Counted from the first letter of the stretch, positions 34,270-42,913 are shown. The stretch: DNA of 49,713 nt from Pseudoflavonifractor sp. An184 (GCF_002160305.1 NZ_NFKI01000025.1:1-49713), one strand, 5' to 3'. Notes: a model not told the origin generated them from the letters alone. A program made the numbers and translations.

Positions 34270-36978
34270 ATGAACTTATCGCGCAAATGGCTCCGGGAGT
34301 TCGTCTCTGTGGACGCCAATGACAAAGACTTTGCCGAGGCCATGACCCTGTCCGGTTCCAAGGTGGAGCTCACCCACGATCTGGGGGAGGAGATCTCCAA
34401 CGTGGTGGTGGGACAGATCGTCTCCATGGTCCGCCACCCCAACTCCGACCACATGTGGATCTGCCAGCTGGATGTGGGTCAGGCTGAGCCCGTCCAGATC
34501 GTCACCGGGGCCTGGAACATTCATCCGGGAGATCTGGTCCCTGTGGCCCTGCACAAATCCACCCTCCCCGGAGGCAAGAAGATCGAGAAGGGCAAGCTCC
34601 GGGGCGAGGTGTCCAACGGCATGCTGTGCTCGCTCAGCGAGCTGAACCTGGACGAGCGGGACTTCCCCTACGCCGTCATCACCCCCGCCGCCCTGCTGAA
34701 CGACTACAAGCCTCTGGACCCAAAGAAACCCTCCATCCCCGCCGACATCAAGGCCGGGGACAAGGTGTTCGGTCCCGTGGTGTGCGCCAAGGTGCTGGAG
34801 TGTGCTCCTCAGCCCGACGGCAGCTACCACACCTGCCTGGATCTGGGCGGCTCCACCGCCGTACCGGACACCGTCTGCTCCAACATCCATGAGGGCGACC
34901 TGGTGGCCTATCACACCAAGACCGATGCCGTCTGCACCCTGGAGGACCTCCACGCCCAGCAGGCTGAGTTCCCCCACTGCATCCCCGACGGTATCTTCGT
35001 CCTCCGGGAGGAGGGTGTAAAGCCCGGCGATGACATCAAGCCCGTTATCGGAGCCGACGACCACGTGGTGGAGTTTGAGATCACCCCCAACCGTCCCGAC
35101 TGTCTCAGCGTCATCGGCCTGGCCCGGGAGGCGGCGGCCACTTACAACGTCCCTCTCACCCTCCATGAGCCCGAAGTGAAGGGCGGCGGCGAGGGCAGCC
35201 TGGTGGAGCTGCTGGATGTGGAGACCCCCGCCAGCGACCTGTGCCCCCGGTACACCGCCCGGATGGTGCGCAACGTGAAGATCGGCCCCTCCCCCAAGTG
35301 GATGCGGGAGCGGCTGCGCGCCATGGGGGTGCGGCCCATCAACAACATCGTGGACATCACCAACTATGTGATGCTGGAGTACGGCCAGCCCATGCACGCC
35401 TTTGACTACCGCTATGTGAAGGGCGGACACATCATCGTCCGCCGGGCCGAGGACGGCGAGGAGCTCACCACCCTGGACGGCAATGTGCGCAAGCTCAACT
35501 CCAGCATGCTGGTCATCGCCGACGAGCACCGCGCGGTGGGCCTGGCGGGCATCATGGGCGGTCTGAACAGCGAGATCGTCGCCGACACCACCGACGTGGT
35601 GTTCGAGTCCGCCAACTTCGACGGCACCACCATCCGCCGCACCGCCCTGGCCCTGGGCATGCGCACCGAGGCCAGCGCCAAGTACGAGAAGGGCCTGGAC
35701 CCCCTGAACACCCTCCCCGCCGTCAACCGTGCCTGTGAGCTGGTGGAGCTGCTGGGGGCCGGCGAGGTGCTGGACGGGGTCATCGACATCCTCAACTATG
35801 TGCCCCAGCCCCACACCATCACCATGAACCCGGAGCGGGTGAACGCCCTCCTGGGCACCGACATCCCCGCTGTGGAGCAGTACAAGTACCTGGCTCGTGT
35901 GGGCATCTGCACCGAAAACCAGGACTGCCCCGACGGCCCCGACGGCGTGGTCATCCCCTCCTGGCGCGCCGATGTGGAGGGCATCGCCGACCTGGCCGAG
36001 GAGGTGGCCCGGTTCTACGGCTACAACAACATCCCCGTCACCCTCATGCGGGGGGAGACCACCCAGGGCGGCTACTCTCCGGAGCAGGAGGTGGAGCGCA
36101 CCCTGGGCCAGACCTGCCGGTCCCTGGGCTATGACGAGATCATCACCTACTCCTTCATCTCCCCCACCTACTACGACAAGATCCGCTGGGCCAAGGACGA
36201 CCCCCGCCGGAAGTCCCTTAAAATCATGAACCCCCTGGGTGAGGACACCTCCATCATGCGCACCACGGTGCTCCCCTCCATGCTGGAGATCCTGTCCCGC
36301 AACTACAACTACCGCAACCAGGCGGTGCGGCTCTACGAGCTGGGCCGGGTGTACTTCGAGCGGGAGGACGGCATGGCCGACGAGCCCAAGGTGCTCTCCC
36401 TGGGCACCTACGGGGACGGCATGGACTTCTTCACCCTGAAGGGTGCTGCGGAGGACCTGCTCTCCTCCATCCGGGCGGAGAACGTGACCTTCGAGGCCGT
36501 GAAGGACAACCCCTCCTATCACCCCGGCCGCTGCGCCCGGGTGCTGGTGAACGGTCAGGAGGTGGGCGTGTTCGGTCAGATCCACCCCCTGGTGGCTCAG
36601 AACTACGACGTGGACGCCGAGCTCTACTGCGCCGAGCTGTCCTTCCCCGCCCTGTACGCCAACAAGGGGGCCGATCCCCAGTACGTGCCCCTGCCCAAGT
36701 TCCCCGCCGTCACCCGTGACATCGCCGTGGTGTGTGATGAGGCGGTCACCGTGGGCGCGCTGGAGGCCTGCATCCGCAAGGGGGCCCGCGGCCTGCTGAA
36801 AGAGGTGGAGCTCTTCGACATCTACCGGGGCGCCAACATCCCCGAGGGCAAGAAGTCGGTGGCCTTCAGCCTCACCCTCCGGGCCGACGACCGCAGCCTC
36901 ACTGCCGAAGAGGCGGACGCCGACGTGAAGGCGATCCTGGAGACCCTGGAGCAGGACTGCGGCGCCGTCCTCCGCTGA
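34270..36978 (+). CDS. pheT: Phenylalanine-tRNA ligase beta subunit with extra OB-like domain
   Basis: A 902-residue beta subunit, about 100 residues longer than usual (~800). In order: the N-terminal tRNA-binding (EMAP/OB) domain, about residues 44-125 (VVVGQIVSMVRHPNSDHMWICQLDVG); an unusual second, related segment, about 163-245 (VVCAKVLECAPQ..., ending GDLVAYHTKTDAV); then the B3/B4 editing region after EFEITPNRPDCLSVIGLARE (about 269-288). The B5 domain, the synthetase-like core and a C-terminal anticodon-binding FDX-ACB domain (SVAFSLTLRADDRSLT) follow. The start at 34270 has AAGGGAG upstream; the in-frame 34162 start runs through the repeat. Confidence 0.95.
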   Translation: MNLSRKWLREFVSVDANDKDFAEAMTLSGSKVELTHDLGEEISNVVVGQIVSMVRHPNSDHMWICQLDVGQAEPVQIVTGAWNIHPGDLVPVALHKSTLPGGKKIEKGKLRGEVSNGMLCSLSELNLDERDFPYAVITPAALLNDYKPLDPKKPSIPADIKAGDKVFGPVVCAKVLECAPQPDGSYHTCLDLGGSTAVPDTVCSNIHEGDLVAYHTKTDAVCTLEDLHAQQAEFPHCIPDGIFVLREEGVKPGDDIKPVIGADDHVVEFEITPNRPDCLSVIGLAREAAATYNVPLTLHEPEVKGGGEGSLVELLDVETPASDLCPRYTARMVRNVKIGPSPKWMRERLRAMGVRPINNIVDITNYVMLEYGQPMHAFDYRYVKGGHIIVRRAEDGEELTTLDGNVRKLNSSMLVIADEHRAVGLAGIMGGLNSEIVADTTDVVFESANFDGTTIRRTALALGMRTEASAKYEKGLDPLNTLPAVNRACELVELLGAGEVLDGVIDILNYVPQPHTITMNPERVNALLGTDIPAVEQYKYLARVGICTENQDCPDGPDGVVIPSWRADVEGIADLAEEVARFYGYNNIPVTLMRGETTQGGYSPEQEVERTLGQTCRSLGYDEIITYSFISPTYYDKIRWAKDDPRRKSLKIMNPLGEDTSIMRTTVLPSMLEILSRNYNYRNQAVRLYELGRVYFEREDGMADEPKVLSLGTYGDGMDFFTLKGAAEDLLSSIRAENVTFEAVKDNPSYHPGRCARVLVNGQEVGVFGQIHPLVAQNYDVDAELYCAELSFPALYANKGADPQYVPLPKFPAVTRDIAVVCDEAVTVGALEACIRKGARGLLKEVELFDIYRGANIPEGKKSVAFSLTLRADDRSLTAEEADADVKAILETLEQDCGAVLR

Positions 36979-36980
36979 CC

Positions 36981-37040
36981 TACTTTTCTTGAAAGAAAAG
37001 TAGGCAAAAGAACTTTGTGCGAAACTGCGTTTCGCCTCTT
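36981..37040 (+). repeat. TACTTTTCTT hairpin element just after pheT
   Basis: It begins 3 bp after the pheT stop: TACTTTTCTT-ga-AAGAAAAGTA, then GCAAAAGAACTTTG and a GCGAAAC/GTTTCGC hairpin. An inverted copy is at 40385-40448. The layout resembles the second hairpin of the large structured repeat. Confidence 0.75.
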
Positions 37041-37324
37041 TCCCTGCGTTGCGGTGCTCCATGAAAGATCCGTATCTCAGTCCCATAGAACAGCTCTGCG
37101 GGCGGTCACATAGACCGCCCGCAACTCTTCCTCTTTCGGAGAAGGACGATTCCCCCTGTCAGGAGAAAATAACAAAGGGGTAGGGGACACAGCGAAGCCG
37201 TAACGGATAGGGCTAGTTGGGCGGGCGGCCCAGTGTGCCGCCCCTACGGTTTAACGAGGGCGTATTTGAAACCCAGGACGGGCGGGTCTAGGAACCGCCC
37301 CTACGGCGATACCCACCCAGCCAC
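37041..37324. repeat. Cluster of REP-like palindromes upstream of the thi cluster
   Basis: No gene. Palindromes of the CGTAGGGG...CCCGC class with different arms: 37098-37122 (GCGGGCGGTC/GACCGCCCGC), about 37217-37254 (GGGCGGC/GCCGCCC) and about 37276-37307 (GGGCGGGTC/GAACCGCCC, imperfect). Confidence 0.6.
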
Positions 37325-37660
37325 ATTAGTTCGGAAACCCAGGCGCGGAAGCTGAACCGCACCAGTGGCAATTTTTGCACCCCCAGGGCCCAGTGGCCCG
37401 GCGGGAATCGCGGAAAGCCACTCAAATTTTGCGCGCCGGAAGGGTATTGCCCACCCAAAGGGGTAACCCTCGTAAACGGGGTCCGGGGCCGACTCCCCCT
37501 GTCAGGGGGAGATGGCCCGAAGGGCCAGAGGGGGTAGGGTAGGCGAATATGGACACAAAGTGTCCATCCTGAGCCGTCCCCGGGGGCGTTTTGGTTACTT
37601 TGCCGCCATGGGCAAAGTAACTCGCCGCCGGGGCGGCGAAATCCTCTCCGCATTCCCGGA
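37325..37660 (-). repeat. Large structured intergenic repeat, copy 5 (reverse)
   Basis: On the minus strand: CGCCGCC/GGCGGCG, GTTACTTTGCC/GGCAAAGTAAC, CCAAA, outer helix CCGGGG/CCCCGG around GATGGACAC/GTGTCCAT. The outer helix is interrupted by a short two-hairpin insertion of the CCCTCATCCG type (about 37491-37537). The conserved core is at about 37418-37440, followed by GGGCCACTGGGCCC. Confidence 0.75.
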
Positions 37661-37724
37661 AAGGAATGGACAGAGGCGGCGGGCGGCCCGGTGTGCCGCC
37701 CCTCCCGTGGAAAAGAAAGAGTTC

Positions 37725-37754
37725 TTGCAATTCAATCGATCCTGCGCTATAATG
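37725..37754 (+). promoter_or_regulatory. Promoter of the thiM transcript
   Basis: TTGCAA (37725-37730), an 18-bp spacer and a perfect TATAAT (37749-37754), ahead of the TPP riboswitch. Confidence 0.75.
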
Positions 37755-37786
37755 CACCTGACCGCAGGCTGCGGCCATCAACAAAA

Positions 37787-37867
37787 AGGGAGCTCGCAAA
37801 CGGGCTGAGAGGAAGCTGTGCGCTTCGACCTGCGACCTGATTTGGGTAATGCCAACGTAGGGAGATC
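37787..37867 (+). promoter_or_regulatory. TPP riboswitch (THI element)
   Basis: The conserved THI-box parts are present: GGGCTGAGA (37802-37810), CTTCGACC (37823-37830), and ACCTGATTTGGGTAATGCC with AACGTAGGGA (37835-37863). It is followed by an intrinsic terminator before thiM, so thiamine pyrophosphate should lower thiM expression by premature termination. Confidence 0.95.
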
Positions 37868-37882
37868 ATAGAACCGGTTTTC

Positions 37883-37931
37883 ATACCGCGGGACTGTCTT
37901 TCCTCGTGACGGCAGGCCCGCGGTATTTTTA
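37883..37931 (+). terminator. Riboswitch-controlled terminator before thiM
   Basis: 10-bp arms ATACCGCGGG (37883-37892) and its complement (37917-37926), then TTTTA. It lies between the TPP riboswitch and the thiM ribosome binding site. Confidence 0.9.
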
Positions 37932-37951
37932 TTTCAAGGAGGAACTCAGCT

Positions 37952-38773
37952 ATGCTCGGAACCTGTCTGGACCGCGTGCGGGAGACCACTCCCCTGGTCC
38001 ACAACATCACCAACTATGTCACCGTCAACGACGTGGCCAACGTACTGCTGGCCTGCGGGGGCAGCCCTATCATGTCCGACGACATCCAGGACGTGGAGGA
38101 CATCACCTCCATCTGCGGGGGACTGAACATCAATATCGGCACCCTGAACCAGAACACCATCCCCTCCATGTTCGCCGCCGGAAAGAAGGCCAACGAGCTG
38201 GGCCACCCGGTGGTGCTGGACCCGGTGGGAGCGGGGGCCAGCGCCCTGCGCACCCAGACCGCCCTCAAACTGCTGGAGGAGGTCCAATTCACCGTGGTCC
38301 GGGGCAACATCTCGGAGATCAAGACTCTGGCCGCCGGCTCCGGCACCACCAAGGGGGTGGACGCGGATGTGGCCGACGCGGTGACCGAGGACAATCTGGA
38401 CGCGTCCGTGTCCTTCGCCAAGTCCATGGCCGAGCGCCTGAACGCCGTGGTGGCCATCACCGGGGCCATTGACCTGGTGGCCGATGGAAAGACCTGCTAC
38501 GTCATCCGCAACGGCCGCCCGGAGATGGGGAAGATCACCGGCACGGGCTGCCAGCTCTCCGGCCTCACCGCCGCATACGTAGTTGCCAACCCGGACCGCC
38601 CTCTGGAGGCGGCGGCCGCCGCCGTGGCCTCCATGGGCCTGGCCGGTGAGATCGGCTGGAGCAATATGCAGCCCACCGACGGCAACTCCACCTACCGCAA
38701 CCGGATCATCGACGCCATTTTCCATATGGACGGGGCGGCGCTGGACAAGGGGGCCAAGTATGAGGTGCGATAA
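37952..38773 (+). CDS. thiM: Hydroxyethylthiazole kinase
   Basis: A 273-residue ribokinase-like enzyme that phosphorylates 4-methyl-5-(2-hydroxyethyl)thiazole for thiamine salvage. Typical segments are TPLVHNITNYVTVNDVAN near the start, GAGASALRT and VRGNISEI in the middle, and GTGCQLSGLTAAYV, where the catalytic Cys region of the ThiM family lies. AAGGAGG precedes the ATG. It is directly under the TPP riboswitch and overlaps thiE by 14 bp. Confidence 0.96.
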   Translation: MLGTCLDRVRETTPLVHNITNYVTVNDVANVLLACGGSPIMSDDIQDVEDITSICGGLNINIGTLNQNTIPSMFAAGKKANELGHPVVLDPVGAGASALRTQTALKLLEEVQFTVVRGNISEIKTLAAGSGTTKGVDADVADAVTEDNLDASVSFAKSMAERLNAVVAITGAIDLVADGKTCYVIRNGRPEMGKITGTGCQLSGLTAAYVVANPDRPLEAAAAAVASMGLAGEIGWSNMQPTDGNSTYRNRIIDAIFHMDGAALDKGAKYEVR

Positions 38774-39401
38774 GAAGGACCTGCTCCTGTACGCGGTCAC
38801 CGACCGGGCCTGGCTGGGGGATAAAACCCTGGCCTGGCAGGTGGAGGAGTCCCTGAAGGGGGGCGCCACCATGATCCAGCTGCGGGAGAAGCACCTGGAC
38901 GAGGATACCTTCCACGAGGAGGCCCTGGAGCTCCAGGCCCTGTGCCGCCGGTACGGGGTTCCCTTCCTCATCAACGACGACGTGGAGCTGGCTGTGGCAG
39001 TGAACGCCGACGGTGTCCATGTGGGCCAGCACGACATGGAGGCCGGCCAGGTGCGGGAGAAGATCGGTCCGGACAAAATTTTGGGGGTGTCCGCCCAGAC
39101 GGTGGAGCAGGCCCTGAAGGCCCAGGCGGCCGGGGCCGACTACCTGGGGGTGGGGGCGGTGTTCCCCACCGGCACCAAGGACGACGCGGACGCGGTGAGC
39201 TATGACACCCTGAGGGCCATCTGTGAGACCGTGGACATCCCCGTGGTGGCCATCGGGGGCATCGGGGCCCATAACGTCCAGGCCCTGGCGGGCAGCGGCA
39301 TCTGCGGCATCGCGGTGGTCTCCGCCATCTACGGCCAGCCGGACATCCAGCAGGCCGCCCGTACCCTCCGGGCCAAGACGGAGGAGATGATTTCCCAATG
39401 A
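38760..39401 (+). CDS. thiE: Thiamine-phosphate synthase
   Basis: A 213-residue TIM-barrel enzyme that joins HMP pyrophosphate and thiazole phosphate to thiamine phosphate. The motifs are IQLREKHLD, FLINDDVELAVAVNADGVHVGQ, ADYLGVGAVFPTGTKDD and the phosphate-binding VVAIGGIGAHN. The ATG at 38760 lies inside thiM; the longer in-frame ORF upstream is out of character. The stop overlaps the HAD gene start (ATGA). Confidence 0.95.
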   Translation: MRCDKKDLLLYAVTDRAWLGDKTLAWQVEESLKGGATMIQLREKHLDEDTFHEEALELQALCRRYGVPFLINDDVELAVAVNADGVHVGQHDMEAGQVREKIGPDKILGVSAQTVEQALKAQAAGADYLGVGAVFPTGTKDDADAVSYDTLRAICETVDIPVVAIGGIGAHNVQALAGSGICGIAVVSAIYGQPDIQQAARTLRAKTEEMISQ

Positions 39402-40051
39402 AATTTGAGGGCGCAATTTTCGATCTCGACGGGACCCTCACCGACTCCATGTACATCTGGAACGAGGCCCCCAAGGCCCTGGTCCGGCAGTTCGGCGGCC
39501 AGCCGCCGGAAGATCTGGCCGAGGACATCAAGGAGATGGGCCGCCGGGAGGCCTCCGAATACATGGTGGCCCGGTTCTCTCTCCCCTGCACTCCGGAGCA
39601 GGTGATGGACGGGGTAAACGACCTGGTGACGGACGAGTACCGGGACAAGGTCCCCATGAAGCCGGGGGCGGACGTACTGCTGGATCGGCTGGCCGTCCTG
39701 GGGGTCCCCTGCGGCATCGCCACCGCCAGCGAGGCCTTCCAGGCCCGGGACGCCATGGTCCGCCTGGGGCTGTGGAAACACTTCCTGTTCGCCTTCAGCT
39801 CTCTCCAGTACGGCTCCAAGAGCAGACCGGATGTGTATTTTGCCTCCGCACGGAGCCTCGGCTCCGCGCCGGAACACACCATCGTCTTTGAGGACGCCCT
39901 CCACGCCGCCCGGACCGCCAAGGAGGCGGGATTCCTGGTGGCCGGGGTGTATGACCCCTCGGCGGAGGGGGATCAGGAGGCTTTGAAGAAAATTTGCGAC
40001 TGGTATCTGCCCCGATTAGATGACCCAGAGTTTTTGGAATTATTGAAATAA
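39398..40051 (+). CDS. HAD superfamily phosphatase (beta-phosphoglucomutase-like)
   Basis: A 217-residue HAD hydrolase. Motif I is FDLDGTLTD with nucleophile Asp9 and acid Asp11, followed by an alpha-helical cap (about residues 18-85). Motif II is ATASEA, motif III is the KSRPD lysine region, and motif IV is VFEDALHAARTAKEAG. It overlaps thiE by 4 bp and so belongs to the thi operon. By context it may dephosphorylate thiamine phosphate or a pathway intermediate, but this family is promiscuous and the substrate is not proven. Confidence 0.88.
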   Translation: MKFEGAIFDLDGTLTDSMYIWNEAPKALVRQFGGQPPEDLAEDIKEMGRREASEYMVARFSLPCTPEQVMDGVNDLVTDEYRDKVPMKPGADVLLDRLAVLGVPCGIATASEAFQARDAMVRLGLWKHFLFAFSSLQYGSKSRPDVYFASARSLGSAPEHTIVFEDALHAARTAKEAGFLVAGVYDPSAEGDQEALKKICDWYLPRLDDPEFLELLK

Positions 40052-40448
40052 GATTTCCTGCTGGGATGGGAAATTTCACCGCCCGCAGGTGGCAAAATTC
40101 TCTCTGCATCCCTAGAAAGAAAACTGAAAGAAGCGGCGGGGGCAAGCCCCCGCCCTACCGGATTCGTCCAAACAAAGCGGAGCAAATACCCTCTCCTCAT
40201 CCGTCTGGCCTAACGGCCAGCCACCTTCCCCCAGAGGAAGGCTTTGGGGAGGATTGCCCCCTTATCTGCCTCGCATGCGCTCGGCACCTTCCCCCCAGGG
40301 GGAAGGCTTAAGAAAATCCCCTGCGAAAACAGCCCCCAGTCAAGGGTGGTATTCACCCAATCAAGCGCACAGCATGCTCAAACCAAAGAGAGGCGAAACG
40401 AAGTTTCGTGCAAAGTTCTTTTGCTTACTTTTCTTTCAAGAAAAGTAG
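40052..40448. repeat. Repeat-filled gap inside the thi cluster
   Basis: No gene. It contains a GGCGGGGG/CCCCCGCC palindrome (40135-40159), the two-hairpin CCCTCATCCG-type repeat (about 40191-40242) and a second CTTCCCCC/GGGGGAAG hairpin (40284-40308). An inverted TACTTTTCTT hairpin element (40385-40448) matches 36981-37040. No second TPP riboswitch was found before thiD. Confidence 0.7.
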
Positions 40449-40528
40449 GAGCGGCAGCTTGGGGGCACCACCTGCTGTCGCGGTACAAAACTTCAATGCG
40501 TTTTACATTCAGAAAGGAGTATCCACTT

Positions 40529-41329
40529 ATGAAAACAGCATTGACGATCGCTGGAAGCGACTCCAGCGGAGGCGCCGGGATCCAGGCCGACATCAAGACC
40601 ATGACCGCCAACGGCGTCTACGCCATGAGCGCGGTCACCGCCCTGACGGCCCAGAACACCACCGGCGTCTACGGCATCCTCGAATCCACCCCGGAATTTC
40701 TGGCCAGCCAGCTGGACTGCATTTTCACCGATATCTTCCCCGACGCGGTGAAGACCGGGATGGTCTCCTCCACCGGCCTCATCGAGGTCATCGCGGACAA
40801 GCTGAAGCAGTACAAGGCTCAAAACATCGTGGTGGACCCGGTGATGGTGGCCACCAGCGGCTCCCGGCTCATCTCCCAGGAGGCGGTGGACGCCCTGAAG
40901 GAACTGCTGCTCCCCCTGGCCACCGTCCTCACCCCCAACATCCCCGAGGCGGAGGTTCTCTCCGGCCTGACCATCTCCGGCCCCGCCGACATGGAGAAGG
41001 CCGCCCAGGCCATCGGGGAGGCCTACGGCTGCGCCGTTTTGTGCAAGGGGGGCCACGATCTGAACGACGCCAACGACCTTCTGTGGCGGGACGGGACCTG
41101 CAAGTGGTTCCACGGCCGGAGGATCCACAACCCCAACACCCACGGCACCGGGTGCACCCTCTCCTCCGCCATCGCCTCCAACCTGGCCAAGGGCTATGAC
41201 CTGGACACCGCGGTGGAGCGGGCCAAGGCCTATCTGTCCGGAGCTCTGGCGGCCATGCTGGACCTGGGGGCGGGACAGGGCCCCATGGACCACCTCTTTG
41301 ACCTGAAGGGGGAGTACGTCCGTGACTGA
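40529..41329 (+). CDS. thiD: Hydroxymethylpyrimidine / phosphomethylpyrimidine kinase
   Basis: A 266-residue ribokinase-family enzyme that phosphorylates HMP and HMP-P for ThiE. Markers are [21 protein letters not shown] at the N-terminus, [23 protein letters not shown] and the catalytic-loop [27 protein letters not shown] precedes the ATG. It is separated from the HAD gene by the repeat-filled gap and overlaps the ThiT-like gene by 8 bp. Confidence 0.96.
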   Translation: MKTALTIAGSDSSGGAGIQADIKTMTANGVYAMSAVTALTAQNTTGVYGILESTPEFLASQLDCIFTDIFPDAVKTGMVSSTGLIEVIADKLKQYKAQNIVVDPVMVATSGSRLISQEAVDALKELLLPLATVLTPNIPEAEVLSGLTISGPADMEKAAQAIGEAYGCAVLCKGGHDLNDANDLLWRDGTCKWFHGRRIHNPNTHGTGCTLSSAIASNLAKGYDLDTAVERAKAYLSGALAAMLDLGAGQGPMDHLFDLKGEYVRD

Positions 41330-41924
41330 GCTCATCGCCGGCATCTTTACCGTCGCCGTCCTCGGGACCACCATCTGGCTGTGCCGGGGGCTGCGTCTCA
41401 CCTCCCGGGACATCTGTCTGGCCGGTCTCATGTCCGCCGCCACCCTGGTGCTGCGCTGCTTTCTCATCACCCTCCCCAACGGGAGCCACATCAGCCTGGG
41501 GGCCATGCTCCCCATCCTGCTGCTCTCCCTGATCCACCGGCCCCAGGTGGCCTTCTGCGCGGGCTGGGTCACCGGGGTGCTGGCCATGCTCCTGCTGCCG
41601 GAGTGGCAGCCGGTCCACTGGGCCCAGCCCTTTGTGGAGCAGCTCATCTGCTTCTCCGCCCTGGGCTACGCCGGCATCTTCGGCGCCGACCGCCGGTGGA
41701 AGATCGTGGCGGGCACCGCTCTGGCCGTGGTCCTGAGCGTCACCAGCCACATCATGGCCGGGGCCGTCTTCTTCGCCCAGTACGCCTGGGACGGCTACGG
41801 TCCCTGGGCATACAGCATTCTCGCCAACCTCTCCGGCCACGGGACCGAGGGACTGGCCACCATCGTCATCGTCTCGCTCCTCCCAATCTCCCGGCTGCGC
41901 CGGACCGTGAAAGCAGGTGTCTGA
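41322..41924 (+). CDS. ThiT-like ECF transporter S component (putative thiamine/precursor uptake)
   Basis: A 200-residue membrane protein with about six hydrophobic segments. Landmarks resemble ThiT (YuaJ): a GSHISLGAMLPILLLSL segment, HWAQPFVEQLICFSALGYAGIFG, and SHIMAGAVFFAQYAWDGYGPWAYSIL near the C-terminus. It would bind the substrate and work with a shared ECF AAT module encoded elsewhere. It uses GTG with GGGGGA upstream and overlaps thiD. The match to ThiT is partial, so the ligand may be HMP or another precursor; the gene context of thiD and tenA supports a thiamine-related role. Confidence 0.72.
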   Translation: MTELIAGIFTVAVLGTTIWLCRGLRLTSRDICLAGLMSAATLVLRCFLITLPNGSHISLGAMLPILLLSLIHRPQVAFCAGWVTGVLAMLLLPEWQPVHWAQPFVEQLICFSALGYAGIFGADRRWKIVAGTALAVVLSVTSHIMAGAVFFAQYAWDGYGPWAYSILANLSGHGTEGLATIVIVSLLPISRLRRTVKAGV

Positions 41925-41925
41925 T

Positions 41926-42594
41926 ATGTCATTTACCAAACGTCTCGTGGAAGACAGCCTCCCCATCTGGGAGGACTGCCTGAACAGTGAATTTCTCCAG
42001 CGCATGGCGGACGGCTCCCTGGACCCGGAGTGCCTCAAGGGGTACATCGTGGACGACAGTCTCTACCTCCGGGAGTACGCCAAGGTGTTCGCCTGGGGCA
42101 TGACCAAGGCGGAGGACATGGACGCCATCCGTAGCTACTACTCCCTCCTCTCCTTTGTCAACGAGGGGGAGGGGGCCACCCGCCTTCACTACCTCCGGCA
42201 CTTCGGCCTCTCCGACGGGGACATCCAGCACCTCCCCCTCCGCCCGGAAAATCAGGCCTACACCGACTGCATGATCCAGGCCGCCCGGGATGGGGAGGGC
42301 ACCCCCGAGTGCATGATGGCCTGCCTCCCCTGCATGCTCAGCTACGCCTGGATCTTCCAGCGCCTGCTCCAGCAGGCCCCCGGCCTGAAGGACTCCCTCT
42401 TCTGGCCCCTGGTCCGGGACTACGCCGGCCCGGACTATGAGGCCGCCTGTGAGTCTTGGTCGCGCTTCACCGACCGGGTCTGCCGGGATCTGAGCCCGGA
42501 GCGCCAGCAGGCCTGCCTGGAGATTTTCCGGGCCTGCTCCCTCCACGAGCTCCACTTCTGGGAGATGAGCGCCAAGCCCCGCACCGATCTGTAA
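41926..42594 (+). CDS. tenA: Thiaminase II / aminopyrimidine aminohydrolase
   Basis: A 222-residue all-helical TenA-family enzyme. It hydrolyses aminomethyl-HMP from degraded thiamine to HMP, feeding ThiD. The catalytic Cys lies in ACLPCMLSY (Cys136). The C-terminal EL-HFWEMS segment supplies the family's conserved Glu. The ATG at 41926 starts 1 bp after the previous stop. It completes a salvage set: uptake (ThiT-like), base recovery (TenA), phosphorylation (ThiD, ThiM) and coupling (ThiE). No thiC or thiG was seen in the window. Confidence 0.94.
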   Translation: MSFTKRLVEDSLPIWEDCLNSEFLQRMADGSLDPECLKGYIVDDSLYLREYAKVFAWGMTKAEDMDAIRSYYSLLSFVNEGEGATRLHYLRHFGLSDGDIQHLPLRPENQAYTDCMIQAARDGEGTPECMMACLPCMLSYAWIFQRLLQQAPGLKDSLFWPLVRDYAGPDYEAACESWSRFTDRVCRDLSPERQQACLEIFRACSLHELHFWEMSAKPRTDL

Positions 42595-42600
42595 ATGTAA

Positions 42601-42632
42601 AGCCCGCCGCTGAGACTGCTCCGCGGCGGGCT
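42601..42632. terminator. Hairpin terminator between tenA and the DUF1905 gene
   Basis: Perfect 10-bp arms AGCCCGCCGC (42601-42610) and its complement (42623-42632). The T-run after it is weak (GTTATTTATT). Confidence 0.75.
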
Positions 42633-42637
42633 GTTAT

Positions 42638-42913
42638 TTATTCCTCCAGGGCCTCCAGGGTGACGGTCACGGTGTCCCCGGGCTGTTTGCCCAGCCGCTC
42701 CCGGATATCCTTCCGTACCCCCAGAATGGGGCAGGGCGTCCCGTCCTCCCGGAACACCCCCATATAGACCAGGCTGCCCCGGTAGGAGACCCCGTCAAAG
42801 TCGGCCCGCACCCGCACCCGGCCACGGCCAAACTCCTGCCGCAGGTCACAGGGAAAGCGCACGTAGGCCCCGCCCCGCTCCGGCACCGCCTCAAAACAAT
42901 ACCGCCTGCCCAT
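42638..42913 (-). CDS. DUF1905 domain-containing protein
   Basis: A 91-residue protein matching DUF1905: a small beta-barrel with RFPCDLRQEFGRGRVRVRADFDGVSYRGSL and ending in the LGVRKDIRERLGKQPGDTVTVTLE pattern. Function is not established. In other genomes the domain is found alone or with an OmdA-type domain. GGAGGGAAAAGG precedes the ATG. It is convergent with tenA and divergent from the aldehyde dehydrogenase gene. Confidence 0.88.
   Translation of the reverse strand: MGRRYCFEAVPERGGAYVRFPCDLRQEFGRGRVRVRADFDGVSYRGSLVYMGVFREDGTPCPILGVRKDIRERLGKQPGDTVTVTLEALEE

Noticed and set aside
34276-37086. A 936-codon open frame opposite pheT
   Set aside because: Antisense shadow with GGV/HH-rich composition. 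pheT itself is certain.
37288-37799. Open frames within the large repeat (similar frames at about 16406-16730 and 49291-49632)
   Set aside because: They recur only because the repeat recurs, change with the hairpin arms, and have no ribosome binding site. Databases often hold such spurious proteins.
40330-40528. Second TPP riboswitch before thiD
   Set aside because: The GGGCTGAGA and ACCTGAT...GGTAATGCC signatures are absent; only repeat elements are found.
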